Source: Bryoerythrophyllum caledonicum
Lineage: Eukaryota; Streptophyta; Bryopsida; Pottiales; Pottiaceae
Length of the DNA: 64,000 nucleotides
Assembly (NCBI GenBank): GCA_963971425.1
Contig: OZ020519.1
Span: forward strand, 22,360,786 to 22,424,785
Direction: 5' to 3'
Under the pieces are notes generated by a model. The model made no database searches. It was not told the DNA's origin and saw only the letters and a list, made by a program, of their open reading frames with translations. Positions 1 to 12,430 of the stretch are shown here, one piece after another (position 1 is the stretch's first letter; every line of letters starts with the position of its first letter). The position numbers were made by a program, and so were the translations under genes.

Positions 1-186
1 AAGTAAAGGTTCGTCTAAAATGCCTTCATCCTTCAGGGGTTAAGACAAAAATCACTTTACATGTATGAAATACAACATAGTATGTGGCATGGTATATATA
101 GATATATGTGACATGTAGATACTAATGTATTTTACGATGTATTCCTAACTTTGGCATGGCATCTAGTCAATTTGGCTTGAGATGCG

Positions 187-232
187 TGTTAATCAGAGAT
201 TTGGACTTATTGTAAAGTCGCGGTAGTAATTT
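187..232 (+). repeat. 5' fragment of an LTR (copy of the 2011 LTR start)
   Basis: This 46-bp stretch begins TGTTAATC and matches the LTR start at 2011 almost base for base, with two substitutions, before diverging in a T run. It is probably the truncated 5' LTR of the element whose 3' LTR starts at 2011. Only the first part of the LTR is shared, so a deletion or rearrangement must follow it. Confidence 0.6.
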
Positions 233-2010
233 TTTTAGAGATTCCAGGTGCAGAGTTGATAGATACTTTACTCAAGAGCTGGTTTTCGCATGAGGAGGAA
301 TATTCTGACCCAGATGTCTAGATTAACCAAGGGAACACCTCTTCTAGGGTACCTCTGGACTTGCAGGATAGTGAGGGGGACTCTCGGGGACGGACTCCCC
401 TCAATCCCATACCTATCACCTTATCTCCAGAGGGACCACTTCCTTCAACCACTACACTTCCAGGCAGACGATCAACAAGGAGCCATTCAATGAAGAGAAC
501 TCCCCCCAGAGGCTGATCAGGAGCCGGAAAAGGTCCAGACAGGTCCAACCTCCACTCACTCCCCAGACACTTGCAGCCAATACATCGTCAGAGCTGGACT
601 CTCAAGAACTCCGGGAGTTAGAATAAGGCGTGGTCACTTGCAGCCAAAGGCAGTTTTCCCAAGAGGATGCAAGATTGGAAGTAGATGTATCCAGCCCACT
701 TCCGAGAATCACCAAAAGTTTCCGAAGATTGAAAAAACATTCGGAGATGGAGGACGAGTCACCATCTCTACCAAGTCTAGTGCAGTCCGTTGTATCAAGG
801 AAGTCCCGCGATATGGTGCTAGAGGTGGCAGTTCCGGTGGCACTGGAGGAACCACCTCCAATACTAAACACTCATGTCTAGGCAGTGAGTCCTGACAACA
901 GATCCGGAGAGCCTCCAAGTAGTATTGCTGGAGATCTGGAGATGGAACGGACCATCCTCCACATCCAGCAACAGAATCAAGATGTGGCGGCAGGGTTTCA
1001 GGAGGCATTTCACTATTTGGATCTTAGCTCTGAAGCCTCGTCTAGAACTCAAACATTACGGGAGCAGTTGGATGAGGGACCGCCAACTCGGGAACAATTA
1101 CTCCAAGAGAACACCCTACTTTGCAGGACCATCCAGGAGCTCCAACTCCAGATCCAGAGTTAAGATCTTATCAGGCCGATCTGCCTGATAAGATCTTAAC
1201 TCTCGATCTTATCATGTCGATCTGGATCGTTTTACCAAGTATCTTCTTCGGTTTATTGATGCTTATCCAGAATTCAACTATTGTTCCGAAGATGGGGCGG
1301 AAGAACTTTCAAATCTGGGAGTTATTTCAACTCCGGATTTGCAGCCCCCGACCAATCAATTCTTGCGTACAGCTCATCCTCCTCAAGGAGATTCCAGTTC
1401 TAGATCGGTACAAGGTCCAGCAGGAGTTCTTTGGGACCTCCAGACCTCCAGAGTGGTAGACGAGTGCCGCTGTTTCAAATGGCAATGCTGTAGCAGTATC
1501 CTCGGGCAGCAGGTTATGGTGGTCACTTTTCTTATCTACCTCCGGGACATCTCCCGTATGGTGGCATATCTGGAGACTGGACCCTGTGGTATGAGTTCAG
1601 TTACTGGAGGGTTTGCACGCCAGTATCAACAGTACTACCCGATGGCTTTTCCACCGACTGTCCCGGAGACTATTGGGACGTCTATGCCGCCTCCAAGGGT
1701 GGCATTATCCAGAGTGATTGACATGCCGACCGTTCCAGGACCCGAATCGATTCCAGAGAAGGCGACAGTGTCCAGATCTAGACATGACGTGGGAGCATAG
1801 ACCCGTTTTGAGTATGGAATTGGTGCGCCGAGCGTTGAAGATCTTTCCAGTGGGGTAGTTCCTCCTTCTAGTGGCTAGAGATGTCCAGTAGAGCTTCAGA
1901 GGTGACTTTGTATTTTGGATATTAGTCACCAGTATTATGTGTCTAGAGTTATGTTATTCTCCAGCACCACTTGAACATCTGAGGGCAGATGTTGTTAAAA
2001 AGGGGGATAA
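233..2010 (+). mobile_element. Internal region of a decayed or non-autonomous LTR retroelement
   Basis: This interval lies between two copies of the same LTR start and ends in a polypurine tract (AAAAAGGGGGA at 1997-2008) immediately before the 3' LTR. That is the expected order for a retrotransposon interior. No reverse transcriptase, integrase or protease motif is visible in any frame. The longest meaningful frame (885-1163) gives a Gln/Glu-rich, coiled-coil-like peptide ending at a hairpin; it could be a gag remnant but I do not recognise it. The rest shows only short overlapping frames. The element looks either non-autonomous or internally deleted. Confidence 0.5.
1157..1202. repeat. Perfect inverted repeat: 20-bp arms, 6-nt loop
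   Basis: Arms at 1157-1176 and 1183-1202 are exact reverse complements, with the loop CGATCT between them. The arm begins GAGTTAAGATC. The hairpin closes the short frame that ends at 1163. No mismatch in 20 bp means it is recent or maintained. Function unknown. Confidence 0.9.
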
Positions 2011-2700
2011 TGTTAATCGGAGATTTGGACTTATTGTAAAGTCCCGGTAGTAATTTTTGAGTTACTAAGTAGTTATGGATAAAAAGTAAAACAATAGATG
2101 AATCCGGACTGTGGATGAAACTGTCTAGAATTACAGTGGATGAAACTGTCTAGACTTTGGATGAAACTGTCTGGACTTTGGATGAAACTGTCCATACATG
2201 GATGTCATCGATCCGGACAACTTTCATCCATTGTGGAGGATTAGGGTTTGGCGGGGGTAGAGAGCCATTCCCTTGGACCTTGGACTCTTTCTCTTTTTGG
2301 GTGGATCTCTCTTCGTGTGTTAGAGCTAGAGTAGAGAAGGGGGGTTAGAGAGCTAGGAAGTAGAGGTATTGTTTGGATCTTGAGTTGTATTGAGTATGGA
2401 AGAGGTTTATGGAGGTATGAGGAAGTAAAGCAAGACTCGGATACTATCAATTGTGTGTTTGTGTTAGTATTGTGAATGTGTGAGTAGATCTTGTTGTTAG
2501 AAGAGCATTTGGGGTGAAATATGGTTGTGGGTATTGTAGATCTGGCCTAAATACCCTAGATCTGGTGTAGATCTAGCTTGATCTACTAAATCCTAACCAA
2601 ATCTAGTGTGTTAGAGTTAGAAACAAGTCCAAATTTGTTGTGGATATGGTCTGATTTGTTGTAATCGAGTGCGGAAACTTCAGATCTGTGAGTTAAACTT
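2011..2700 (+). repeat. 3' LTR (start supported, end uncertain)
   Basis: The sequence begins with TGTTAATCGG directly after a polypurine tract, the usual arrangement at a 3' LTR. Its first 45 bp recur at 187. I could not identify a convincing CA terminus or target duplication, so the end given is approximate. It contains a short tandem array at 2112-2192. Confidence 0.45.
2112..2192 (+). repeat. About 21-25-bp tandem repeats in the LTR
   Basis: Four successive units share the core GGATGAAACTGTC. Spacers after the core vary slightly (TAGAATTACAGT, TAGACTTT, TGGACTTT). Such arrays are common in LTR U3 regions; no function can be read from the sequence. Confidence 0.8.
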
Positions 2701-2810
2701 AAGCAAAATAGCGGAAACGCAATTCTAACTAATTCTAGATTCAGATCTAGATTCAGATCTGGATTCAGATCTAGATCGATTCTAGAGTTTTAGACCAAGT
2801 AAAGGTTCGG

Positions 2811-4372
2811 ACCGGGACTTTTGTCTTATTGCCCTGAAATTGCAGTTTGAATGAGCGTAGAGCAGATTTTTCACTTAAGGTAAAATCTCCCTTTAACAAT
2901 ACGTCCTAGTGAGTCAAAGCTGGAGCCGTCCAATTTTTACAAGATACCTCGCCAAGGCTTCTTTTTTAATCCCTACACTAAATGTCCAAGCTCAAAAATG
3001 TGGAGAGAGGAGAAGACTTCGATTCTTTGACGGTAGTCTGACAAAGGTGTTTTTGGCATTGAGCATCTATTGAACAAAGACCGTAAGCTATGGATCTTGC
3101 CTGAGGAGCTACAATCATTGACAGACTCGAGGATTATTGTCTCTCTTCATTTGGCAATCACCTCCTCAATCCCTTGGGACCCTTCTATCTGCAACATGCT
3201 TAAACAAAAAGAGTGGTGGACTTGGTGTGCCCTAGTTAGGACCCCCTCCAAGAAGTTCTTTCTCACCACCCAAGTTGACAGCTTTGGAGCTACCTCTGTT
3301 CCCCATATCAGGTGAGTTAACTTAATGGTACCAATGTTTTTGTTTCAGGCGAAATATCGCACAAAAACATGAAAATAAATCATAAATGGAAAAATGGCGA
3401 CAAATGGCAGGTCTGGGTTCGCTGCAGATCACCAAATTTTGGCAAATTGAGGCCTTGTTTTGCCCATCTTTTCCAACTTTACCTAGATGTCTAAGTCTTT
3501 TGCGAGCATGTCATTTCCTTTTTCAGAACTCCTGTGATTGGTTGTCGCCAAAGTTAACCATAATGGCCGTTCAGATCCAAGTTTATCGCCAGATGGACTC
3601 ACCTCCTTTCACCTCAAATACCCATTATGGACCTCATTGTCGCCACCATTAGTGATGATGCATCACATGATCACGCCGTCCTTCCCACGTATCGCCAGTT
3701 TTGCATCTCCTTTTTAGTTTTGTGTCGCTCTTCTTGGTCTTGCAAGGAGCGTACCTATGAGTTTATTAATCAATTTCTAAGTGTCCTTCTTGAAAGCAAG
3801 ACGGTTCAGGGTTCAAATTACATTGTAAACTCAAAGGAGTTGTACACTGAATTGACATCGCTGCATGATTGTTTTTGTTGGGATCCTGGTATCTGGAACC
3901 TTCGTCGCGTGTGTTTTGTGTTCCTTCCTTCTATATGTAATTGCCATTGTGCTTATTTGCATTTGTAATTTCAGTCTTGGTCCAGAGTCCAGAGTCCAGC
4001 AAGTGAATACTAAATCGTGATCACGACCGTGTTGAATTGTGTCATTAACTACAGTATTGTTTGTGGTTCAATTGTGGTCCGGATTTCCTTTACGGTTTAG
4101 TTCCCGGAGGGATCTCTGGCATGTGAAAGGATAAGTTGTGTGCGGTGAAAGGCTTGGTGTCTTGAGTCTGGTGTCTGCACTGTAAATTCTACTTTCCGAC
4201 TTGTGCGGTGTATCCTATCGCATGTGTCTGGATGCTAGAATTTGTACACTCGATTGTGTTTTGTGACATTTTGGCAGCGTTGGTACCGTGGTTGAGTCTG
4301 CGTGCATTGCTTTCTGTGTACTAGCGTGGATATTTATTGTCAATTGTTGAGGCCCAAGGACTTTGGTTCAAT
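2811..4372. other. Intergenic or 5' flank of the hAT gene; no recognised gene
   Basis: Only short frames are present. A frame at 3070-3315 encodes a Trp-containing peptide that could be a TE scrap, but I recognise no family. The last several hundred bases probably hold the promoter and 5' leader of the hAT gene that begins at 4373. I could not find convincing terminal inverted repeats or an 8-bp target duplication for that element. Confidence 0.4.
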
Positions 4373-7300
4373 ATGTCTTTAGGGTCGGCGCTTCATAGAT
4401 ATTTTGCCCGTGTCCCTAGTTGTAGTCCCTCGTTAGGACCCTTTCCGAAAGGTTGCAATGGCACTGCTGTAACAAGTTGGAGTGAGAGTATGGAACTCTG
4501 CACGTCGGAGCATGGCATGTCTGAAAAGAGTCATGTCCTCTCTGAACTAGGAATGTTGAGTAATTGCAAAGGCATGTCAGTTTGCAATGTCCCTCGCAAG
4601 CGCAAATCAAAGACTTACGTGGTTCACCGTCGATCAAACTTGGCTATAAAATTGATCCAACCATCAGATGTTCTTGTGTCTGATTTGCCTGCTTTGGATT
4701 GTGTAGAAGTTATTGCCCTCTCGTCAGATAGATCCAACTTGTCGACAGCTTCACCTCCTCTTGACAAGGGCAAGCGGAAGTTGGTGGAGTATAGGACCTC
4801 AGAGTCAAAGGATGACGGACCCTTTACTCCTGGCCCGATTGAGGTTAAAAAGATGAAGAAATCCTACAAGGCTTCTCGTCGTTTCCAAGAGACATGGGCA
4901 GCAAAGCTGCTATGGGCGGAGCTGCATAGAGGAGAGGATGGTCTTTGTAAGAGAGTCGTGTGCATTGTATGTTTTGCTGTGAGAAGATCGGAGAAAAAGC
5001 TTGGTGCAAAATGGGATACGCTCCTCAAGCATGCCGGAAAACGCAAGGCTAATAAAGACATGCGTAATGGCGTCAAGAAGGGCCAGTGGTACGTGGATAA
5101 AAGTTGTAAGCATAATCGCAATGAGAGGGCATATGCTAGTTGCGGTCGCACCACTGTTGTGGAGCAAATATGCGCAGTGAAAGGTAAGCGCGCTCGTAAA
5201 CAAGTCCAGTTTGCTACCATTCTCCACTTGTTGCGTAAAGGTCGTCCCATGGAGGAGTACGAAGCCATCAACTCTCTCTTGAAGTTTCTGCAAGTGCCCA
5301 AACTTCCCACAAAGCATTGGACAGGCACCTCGGGTTGGCAATTGGCACAGTGTCATTATGCCCAGGTACAGGAGAAGACACGCCGAGTCATGCAGGAGGC
5401 CCGAGTATTCTCAATTACATGTGATGAGGTTTCAACTTTGGACACCCAGAGTTGGATCAACATACATGGTTATGTGTGTGACAACTGGGGGCGTCAACCT
5501 CTACTCCTATCACTTGAAAGGGTGGTGGAGGATGCCAGAGCTGCCCACTTGACCAAAGTGTTGCTAGCAGCGACAAACTCCTTTGTTGGGATCCCCGGCA
5601 ATGAGCTCGCCAACAAACTGGCATCGTTCGGGGCAGATACAATTCTATTTTTGACTTCAATTTGCTTTTTGTACACAGCTGAAATTACAGTGCATGTATT
5701 CACTTGACTTTGTAAGTCTGTATGACAAAAGGCTTTTCAACGTTTAAATGTTGTCATCATATATTCATGGTTATGTGTATGGTGACATGCTTGGTCACCC
5801 TTAAAAGTTAAATCATGATGCTTGCAGTATTTTGTTCTGTGTATGGTGACATGCTTCTGAATGCATGTTATTGATGCGTGTCATGTCTGCCAAGTGAGAT
5901 TTCTTTATGTTTGTTTCATGTTGCAACGAACTGCTTGTGCATATATATATTGTATGGTTATAACTTGTTAGTGCATGCAATCTGAACTTGGACGTCCTGC
6001 ATGTTTGTTAGTTCGACTTCACCTAGGGTGATGTAGCATGTGTTGATGACTACAATGTATAGTTGGTCTGATCATTTGCTATGTGTGTAGATGGTGTGAG
6101 CACGTTTCAGGGGAAACGAAATGGTGTAGCAAAGCAGCTGGAAGACAAGTATGCACCAAGGATGTTTGGAATACATTGCATGGTATGTGAAACTACAAGA
6201 CTCCCTTCTTCTTGTTTTCCTTGATTGTAGTCCCTGATATATGCTTTAATGTCTGCTGCAGGCTCACAGGACGAATTTGGCGGTTGTAGCTTTGGCCAAG
6301 ATCCCTGTTGTTTCCCGAATTGAGGCCATGTTGAGCTCGCTTCATCGCTTCTCTGCCAAGTCGCCAAAGAGGCATCTCAATTTCCAGAAGTTGGCGGAAC
6401 TGATGAATTCGAAGGGGCTGAAAATTTTACGAAACGTAAAGACTTGGTGGATCTCAATGTTGTCTCCGGCAGTGCGTGTGATGAATGAGTACAACGTCCT
6501 TCTAGTTGAGATGGAAGGAGACTCTCGGGATCAGTCGCCATCTCCTGATGGCAAGACCAAGGCGAGGAAGGATAACGACTTGCAAGCAATTGCTGCAACG
6601 AATCTGAGTTACCTCACGGACATCAAGATCTTGTTGGGCCTCGCAGGGCTACTGCCTCTGCTGCAAACGGTTCATAATTTGATGAAGTTTGTCGAAGGTC
6701 GCAACGTTTTTGTCTGCGATTACGTTGCCGCAATCCAACTGTGCATTGCAGACTTGCAAGCATTCTACAGTGACGACAAAGTTGCCTTTTCTCAGGATAT
6801 TTTTTGGGATTTTAAGGCACTACTTCAGTTGAAGCATGACCACATTCCGCTCACTTGGAAGGCCAGTGAGTCTCTCGATCTGAACTTGGACGGCATGAAA
6901 ACGTTGCATTTTAATCCGGCCTTTGGCTGCAACATACTTGCTATCTATCTTGTAGATGCCCGTGGACTGAAATCATCATGTGGCAAAGCACATAGCGGCA
7001 AAGAGGGGTCTTCTAAACCTGTCCCAATAACTCGGGCTCTTTATGTTGACATATGTGACCATGTCAAAAAGATGTGTACAGGTGAGCATTCTATCTTCCC
7101 TACTTTATCATGCTTGATTGTTTCAACCTTTACAAATGCATTTAATGTGCCAATTTATAGGTGCGGCGTCAAAGCTTGTTGCAGAATTGAAAAAACGATT
7201 CCCTGCATCGGCAGTGATGGACGCCTTTGGGGTCGTATATCCACAATACTGGATAGAGCTTCATGCGGAGGTACACTTTGAAAAGCACTTGGAAGCATTG

Positions 7301-7903
7301 AAGGAGCATTACTGCTTCAGCAAAAAGTTTGATATCCCGACCAAACAAAACATCGGTGCGTCAGCCGCGGCGGAGGTCCATGACGATGACGACCTAGTGG
7401 TGGATGAGCATGACGAGGATGAAGCAGAAGACGAGCGGATGGAGAAATGGACTAGTGCAGCTCGAGAGACCGTATGCTGCGATCCAAAGCTTGTGGAGGC
7501 GAAGGTTGCGGGCCCAATGCTGTGTGCGCAAAAACTTGAAGAGCAGAAGTTCATGCTCAAGACGATAATGAGAGCAAACTGCAAAGCTGCATTGGATGGG
7601 AACTCGCCTTTGAATCCTTTGACACGTCTCTGGCGTCGATTGGAAGCAAGTGGGCTCCTGCGACACAAGCTGTCTGAGTTTATTAAGCTCATGGAACTGG
7701 TTGTCCTTACTGTACTTGGCAGTGTCGAGGATGAGCGCACGTTTTCTACTCTAAGCTTTATGAAAAATAAAGTTTGCAATCGACTATCGACGCACCTGCC
7801 CCTAGTGGTTGGTATGCATGCTCAGCAGTTCTATGACCTCACAGACTTCCCATATGATGCTGCATATGAGATGTGGCAAAGCACAAAGAGGATGGAATCC
7901 TGA
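4373..7903 (+). CDS. hAT-superfamily transposase, ZNF862-like, four exons
   Basis: Proposed exons are 4373-5636, 6091-6182, 6262-7081 and 7161-7903. The last two introns are canonical (GTATGT...CAG; GTGAGC...TAG). The frame stays open across all junctions and ends in TGA. The N-terminal third is basic and poorly conserved. A zinc-finger-like segment follows (ICxVCFxV around 4960), then CDEVSTLD...WINIHGY, FGAD|GVSTFQG and GIHCMAHRTNLAV, typical of the hAT core. Near the C terminus are an acidic linker and the hAT dimerisation region with GSVEDERTFSTLSFMKNK. Such transposases cut and paste DNA in the nucleus. The start is the first ATG in the frame; the open frame extends upstream to 4337. The gene is nearly intact. 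Intron 1 lacks a GT donor, so this copy may not yield a full protein. It could also be a domesticated hAT-derived gene. Confidence 0.8.
5637..6090 (+). other. Non-canonical intron or insertion in the hAT gene (AT...AG)
   Basis: Coding joins perfectly as GAD then GVSTFQG if 5637-6090 is removed, but the removed segment starts ATACAATT and ends TGTGTAG. The four bases AGAT occur at both edges (5635-5638 and 6089-6092), so the junction could shift by up to four bases, yet no shift gives GT...AG. The simplest reading is a donor GT changed to AT. An inserted segment with a 4-bp duplication is possible. Confidence 0.55.
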
Positions 7904-9476
7904 ACCTTAACTTATTTTCTTTCATTTTTTCTTTTGTTCTATTTCCTTGTTGTCGTTCTAACTATGCATTTGAGCTGCAGGTCTCTATTACAAAGTCAAT
8001 GATGATCATGATGTGGAATCTGCGTGTGTTGGGCTCACATCCCAAGTTCCAACCTTCCCGAATCTCCATCGAGCAGTTAGACATGCTCATTTGTCTTTGC
8101 CAAATTCCCATATTTTTTATCGCATGCCGTCTGGTTGTGATTTGACTTCTACTTCTTTCTTATTTTTAGTCTAATTTCTTCATTTTCCCTTCCATTGCAT
8201 ATTTTTCTTTGACTTTTTGCTTCAATTGTTGTAGTCACTCACTTGTTTAGCTTGCAGCCTTACTCGATTCTTTATTTTATTTCATTCTTAATTCTTCTTC
8301 GGGGCTTTTTTTCTTTGCCTCGTTTGCTTCACTTGCTGAAGACGTTCACTCGCTGTAGCTTGCAACCTTACTCAAGTTTATCCTCTTTTTTTCTTTTCTT
8401 TTTGTATGCTTTTGCTATTGATCTTTGCCTTGTTTGCTTCACTTCATGTAGTCAATCACTTCTTGTAGCTTGCTGCCTTGCTCATATTAATTTATTTATT
8501 TTCCTCCTTTTTATATCAACGCTTTTGTGTAACTGCAATGACAATGGGGAAGGACTTTGGGCTGAGACACGACAACTTGCAAGCACCGGAGTGCATACTT
8601 TGAGGCGAATCTTATCATATATTGCAATTGCTACCTTCCTTACTCATAGTTTAATTGTCAAAGATATAGTAATATCTTTTTGTAAATATTGTGCAATGTG
8701 TTTGCTTGTAATTAGTTAGGAGTGCTTGTAAGTAGTTAGGAGTCACGACAGGACACAATCATAGAAGTTTGAAGCAGGTTTGTAACATTCAGGTCTGAAG
8801 CTGAAGCAAAACTAAACTTTTTATTCCAAATCGCCAACACTCATCCATGACAACTCGATATATTGATATTGCCTAAGTAGACCTAGTAAATTTAGGGCAT
8901 TTCGCCACACTTACACTTTTCCCTTTGGCAGATGTCACCAGAGAAGGCTACAAAAAGAAACTTTGTATAGCCATAATTCTATTCTAATTTACTAGGATCC
9001 CTTGTGGACTTCGCCCATAATTAATAAAAAAATGCCACATTTGTTCTCAAAAATAAAAATGCATATGCCACATCTGCACCAAATCAAAATTTCCAATTTA
9101 AACACTGAATGGTACTAAGTGCCTTGAGTTGGTCTCAGGAGGCGCTATTCATCTTCCCCGGGCCCTTTCACAAGAGCCCGGACGGTGCTCATTAGCCCAA
9201 ATGAGGGCTTCCGCAAGTTCAATCCCCGGGATAAGCCCCGAGTTGATAGAACAAAGTACAGAGTGCGCCATGGGAGGGTCTTTGATCTTGCACTAGATCT
9301 ACAAGATTAAAGTGGAAGAAGGTCGGCTACCTCAGAAGACGCAACTTCTTTGCATATTCCATAAAGTTGGATTAGAAGATATATAATACAAGAAAAGGAG
9401 TAACTTCAAAGTTCACGACAATTCTCCAACACAAGGATTTCAACAGTTAGCAAATCTGCAAGTTCTACAAGGACTT
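7904..9476. other. hAT 3' flank and intergenic DNA; diverged short repeats
   Basis: Between about 8230 and 8480 the motif GTAGCTTGCAACCTTACTC, or close variants, recurs three times in T-rich sequence, a diverged tandem arrangement. The remainder contains no coding or RNA feature that I can support. The hAT element's right end should lie here but no inverted repeat convincingly matches the left side. Confidence 0.45.
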
Positions 9477-9677
9477 ATGGGACGTGTGGATCCCAAAAAA
9501 GTTTTCCACTATGGTGTGGGTTATGTGCTAGGGTGGTCTTACTCTCGCAAATTGGAGAAAGAAGAAAGGTTTCCAGGAGAAGACAGGGTGTGTAGTCTAT
9601 GCAACCAAAATGCCCAAGAGACGTTGGAGCATGTCTTCTACCACTATCCTACCATTTTGGGAGTATGGAAGAAATAG
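9477..9677 (+). pseudogene. LINE reverse-transcriptase zinc-binding (zf-RVT) fragment
   Basis: The translated segment contains CSLCNQNAQETLEHVFYHYP, which matches the C-terminal zf-RVT pattern of plant LINEs (CxLC...ETLxHxFxxC). The last Cys is Tyr here. Just upstream, a neighbouring frame reads FYKDLWDVWIPKK, the usual lead-in (LWxxxxPxK), so a one-base shift in the A run at about 9495 separates the two parts. Nothing else of the LINE is present nearby. It is a short dead fragment. Confidence 0.6.
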
Positions 9678-9863
9678 GTTCAATTGCATTGTTTGGCGGG
9701 CTTGTACCCCAAAACCATGTCCTCGTTCGAAGCTCAAAGCGCATAAAATTTTAATTTACACAGAAGTTGTGAGATATAAGAATCTTCAACATTGAAGTTC
9801 TAATTTGGATGCACATTGCATGCGCACTTTTTAAAAAAAATCATAATTGAAATTTAGAACTCT

Positions 9864-10183
9864 TTAACCCTTTAGTGCCGAGGTGGTTGTTTTTGGGTCA
9901 ATTCTTGTGCTTTTCGGGGTATAGCTCCTTCTGTGTAAGTTAGATGCACTTTTTTCACAGAGAAGATGCTTAGCACTAGTTCATATGCTTGAAATGGAAC
10001 AATTCCCTTGCGCATTGGTGCAAGCATTGGAGAGCTACAATGATTTCGTGAACTGGGGTCAACATAAATGTACCCTATGTGTAGATACTGTTGTGCATTA
10101 TCTACTAGCTGTTGTGCATGATGTAGTACACTCGTGGATTCTCCCAAGCATTATAAAGTCTACCTCGGACATTAAAGGGTTAA
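9864..10183. mobile_element. 312-bp MITE flanked by TTAA
   Basis: The element runs 9868-10179. The left end is CCCTTTAGTGCCGAGGT and the right end is ACCTCGGACATTAAAGGG, imperfect inverted repeats, each bordered by TTAA (9864-9867 and 10180-10183). TTAA target duplications and ends starting CCC are the signature of piggyBac-type elements. No coding capacity. Confidence 0.75.
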
Positions 10184-10374
10184 ACATTTAGGAATACACC
10201 GTCAAATACATCAAATACCATGCCAAGCACTGTACAGTACCCTCAACACAAGTATACGTACTTTTTTGATTTTGTACGTTTCCACACTACACTACTGCCA
10301 ACTTTGGCACTCTCCTGAGGGCTGAAAAATTGTCAATTTACCATGAAATTTTTGGCACAAGATCATTTCTATGT

Positions 10375-11307
10375 TTAACCCCTAAAGGACCAGAGTTTCC
10401 TTCGGGGGGATTTCTGATTTTGGGCAGGTTCCTAAAATTCGAAAAAAAATCCTTTTTCTCTGAATTTTTAAATCTAGATTGCCTTTGATAAGAGCTTCGT
10501 GGACATATTTTTATTTTATTTTTTGGATTTGTGGTTTGAAAGTTAGTACCACTTGAAGCCAAAAGTGGGGAGACCGGGCACCTCCAAAAATTTTGAAAAA
10601 AGTTTCTATTGACATTGAGATTTTTCACACACATAAAGAATATTTCCTTTTTTGGAAATTTTCAAAAAAAAATCTTGTCTTTAGTGTAAAAAGGCATTAT
10701 ATTCCAAGTCAAACATTTTCACACATTGTCGGGCAACATGGGAAAAAAATTCATCTTTTCTACATAAAACCTAGAGATCTTCATATTTTTCACTTTTTAT
10801 TTTTTCAAAAACAATATATGGTGCAAACCTTCTTATTGACCGTTTGGATTATCATTTGAATACATACGTAGTTCACAAAAAAATAAAACGTGAAATGACA
10901 ATTTCTGAACCTCCACTCCTTGCACACTTGTTTTGAATATGCTACACCTTTTTTTTACCTCTAAAAATTGGTGTGCTGGGAAATAACATCATGCTTAAGA
11001 CAATGGTACAGGATTTAGACCTAGTACAATTCAAAAGTTTGATACAAAGTGAAGTCAAAGTCTGCTGATCTACTCAACGCAAGGAAGAACTTGAACCATT
11101 GTTTTGACTTCAAACACTAAAATCTATCAATCCGTGCGGTGGATTGCAACCAAAATTACATTGCATGTTTATATAGATGTCTATTTTAAGATCTTACGGT
11201 TGAAAATCCAAAATTCACTTTAAGATGTGATTTTCATGTCTCTTTTTGGCAGTGGCAGTTTTGGACTGGTTTTAGAGCGAAAGTGGTCGTGGTCCTTTAG
11301 GGGTTAA
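10375..11307. mobile_element. TTAA MITE, family copy A (925 bp), nested in the foldback
   Basis: The element occupies 10379-11303 between two TTAA sites. The left end is CCCCTAAAGGACCA and the right end is its complement GGTCCTTTAGGGG. Its interior matches copies at 25748, 28153 and 34257, for example the shared run around AGATCTTCATATTTTTCAC. No open frame looks like protein coding. It resembles a non-autonomous piggyBac-type element. Confidence 0.85.
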
Positions 11308-11539
11308 AACATGTGTGCCAGATTTCAAGGCCAGAAGATGAATACAAAAAAAGATATTCAAAATCTACCAAGATTTTGTTGTGAGCCATTCACAGCTAAC
11401 CAACTTTGACACCCTCCCAAGGATTGAAAGAATTTTTTTGCCCATGGAATTTTTAGCATGAGACCACCTCTATGTTTATAATAAGTGTGCCAAATTCCAA
11501 GGCCACATGATGAATAGAAAAAAAGATATTCAAAATTGT

Positions 11540-12430
11540 TTCTCGTAGCTACATATTTTGGTAGATTTTGAAGATGGTTACTTGTATTCATCTTCTCGCC
11601 TTGAATTTTGGCACACATGTTATCAAATTGAAGGTGATCTTGTGCCAAAAAATTCATGGTCAATCAACAATTTTTCCGACCCAGGGAGGGTGCCAAAGTT
11701 GACAATAGTGAAATGGTTTCGCTGATTGTTTCTCACAACTACACATGTTGGTAGATTTAGATTTGTTTCTTTTCTTTTCTGGGTCTTTTGGACTTGAAAT
11801 TAAGCACATGTATAACCAACATAGTTATGGTCTTATGTCCAGAATATCATGGGAAAAAATAAAAAATTGAATCCTTAGGAGGGTGTCAAAGTTGGCAGCA
11901 GTGAAATGTTTCTCACAACTATACATATTGGTAGATTTCAAAAATCTTTTGATATGTAGATATTTTGGCCTTCAAATTTGGCACGCATGTGATCAACATA
12001 GAGATAGTCTCATGTGAAAAATTTCATGGGAAAATACCAAAAAATCCAATCCTTGGGAGTGTGTCAAAGTCGGCTAGGAGTGAAATGTTTCTCACAACTA
12101 CACATGTTGCTAGCTTTTGACGTAGTTTTAATTGTGTGGATCTTCTGGACTTGAAATTTTTCACACATATAATCAACATAGAGGTCGTCTCATGCTAAAA
12201 ATTACATGGGCAAAAAATATTCTTTCAATCCTTGGAAGGGTGTCAAAGTTGGCAGCTGGGAAACTTTTCTTACAGCTACCCCATGTTGGTAAATCTTGGA
12301 TATCTTTTTAAGTACAAATCTTTTGGCCTTGAAATTTGGCACACATGTTTCCAACATAGAAGTGATCTTGTGCCAAAACTTTCGTGGTAAATTGACAAAT
12401 TTTTAGCCCTCAGGACGGTGCCAAAGTTGG
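11540..12430 (+). repeat. Tandem array with about 178-bp period (right arm of the foldback)
   Basis: The phrase CTCACAACTACACATGTTGGTAG or variants returns near 11550, 11730, 11906, 12086 and 12266, a spacing of 175-180 bp. Each unit also has TTGGCACACATG, a TCATG phrase and GGGTGTCAAAGTTGGCAG. At 11370-11480 and 10290-10375 the same units appear in reverse orientation, making the arms. Confidence 0.8.

Noticed and set aside
1..2810. Thirteen-base match AAGTAAAGGTTCG at 1 and 2798 as a target duplication of the first element
   Set aside because: Too long for an LTR integration duplication, not adjacent to the LTR ends identified, and there is no further similarity around it.
5570..5640. RNase H-like phrase VGIPGNELANKLA inside the hAT gene, suggesting a fusion with a LINE
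   Set aside because: It fits the hAT protein at this place, leading straight into LASFGAD|GVSTFQG, and no other RNase H motif is present.
3348..8935. hAT terminal inverted repeats CAGGCGAAAT / ATTTCGCCAC
   Set aside because: The match is short and no 8-bp duplication flanks it.
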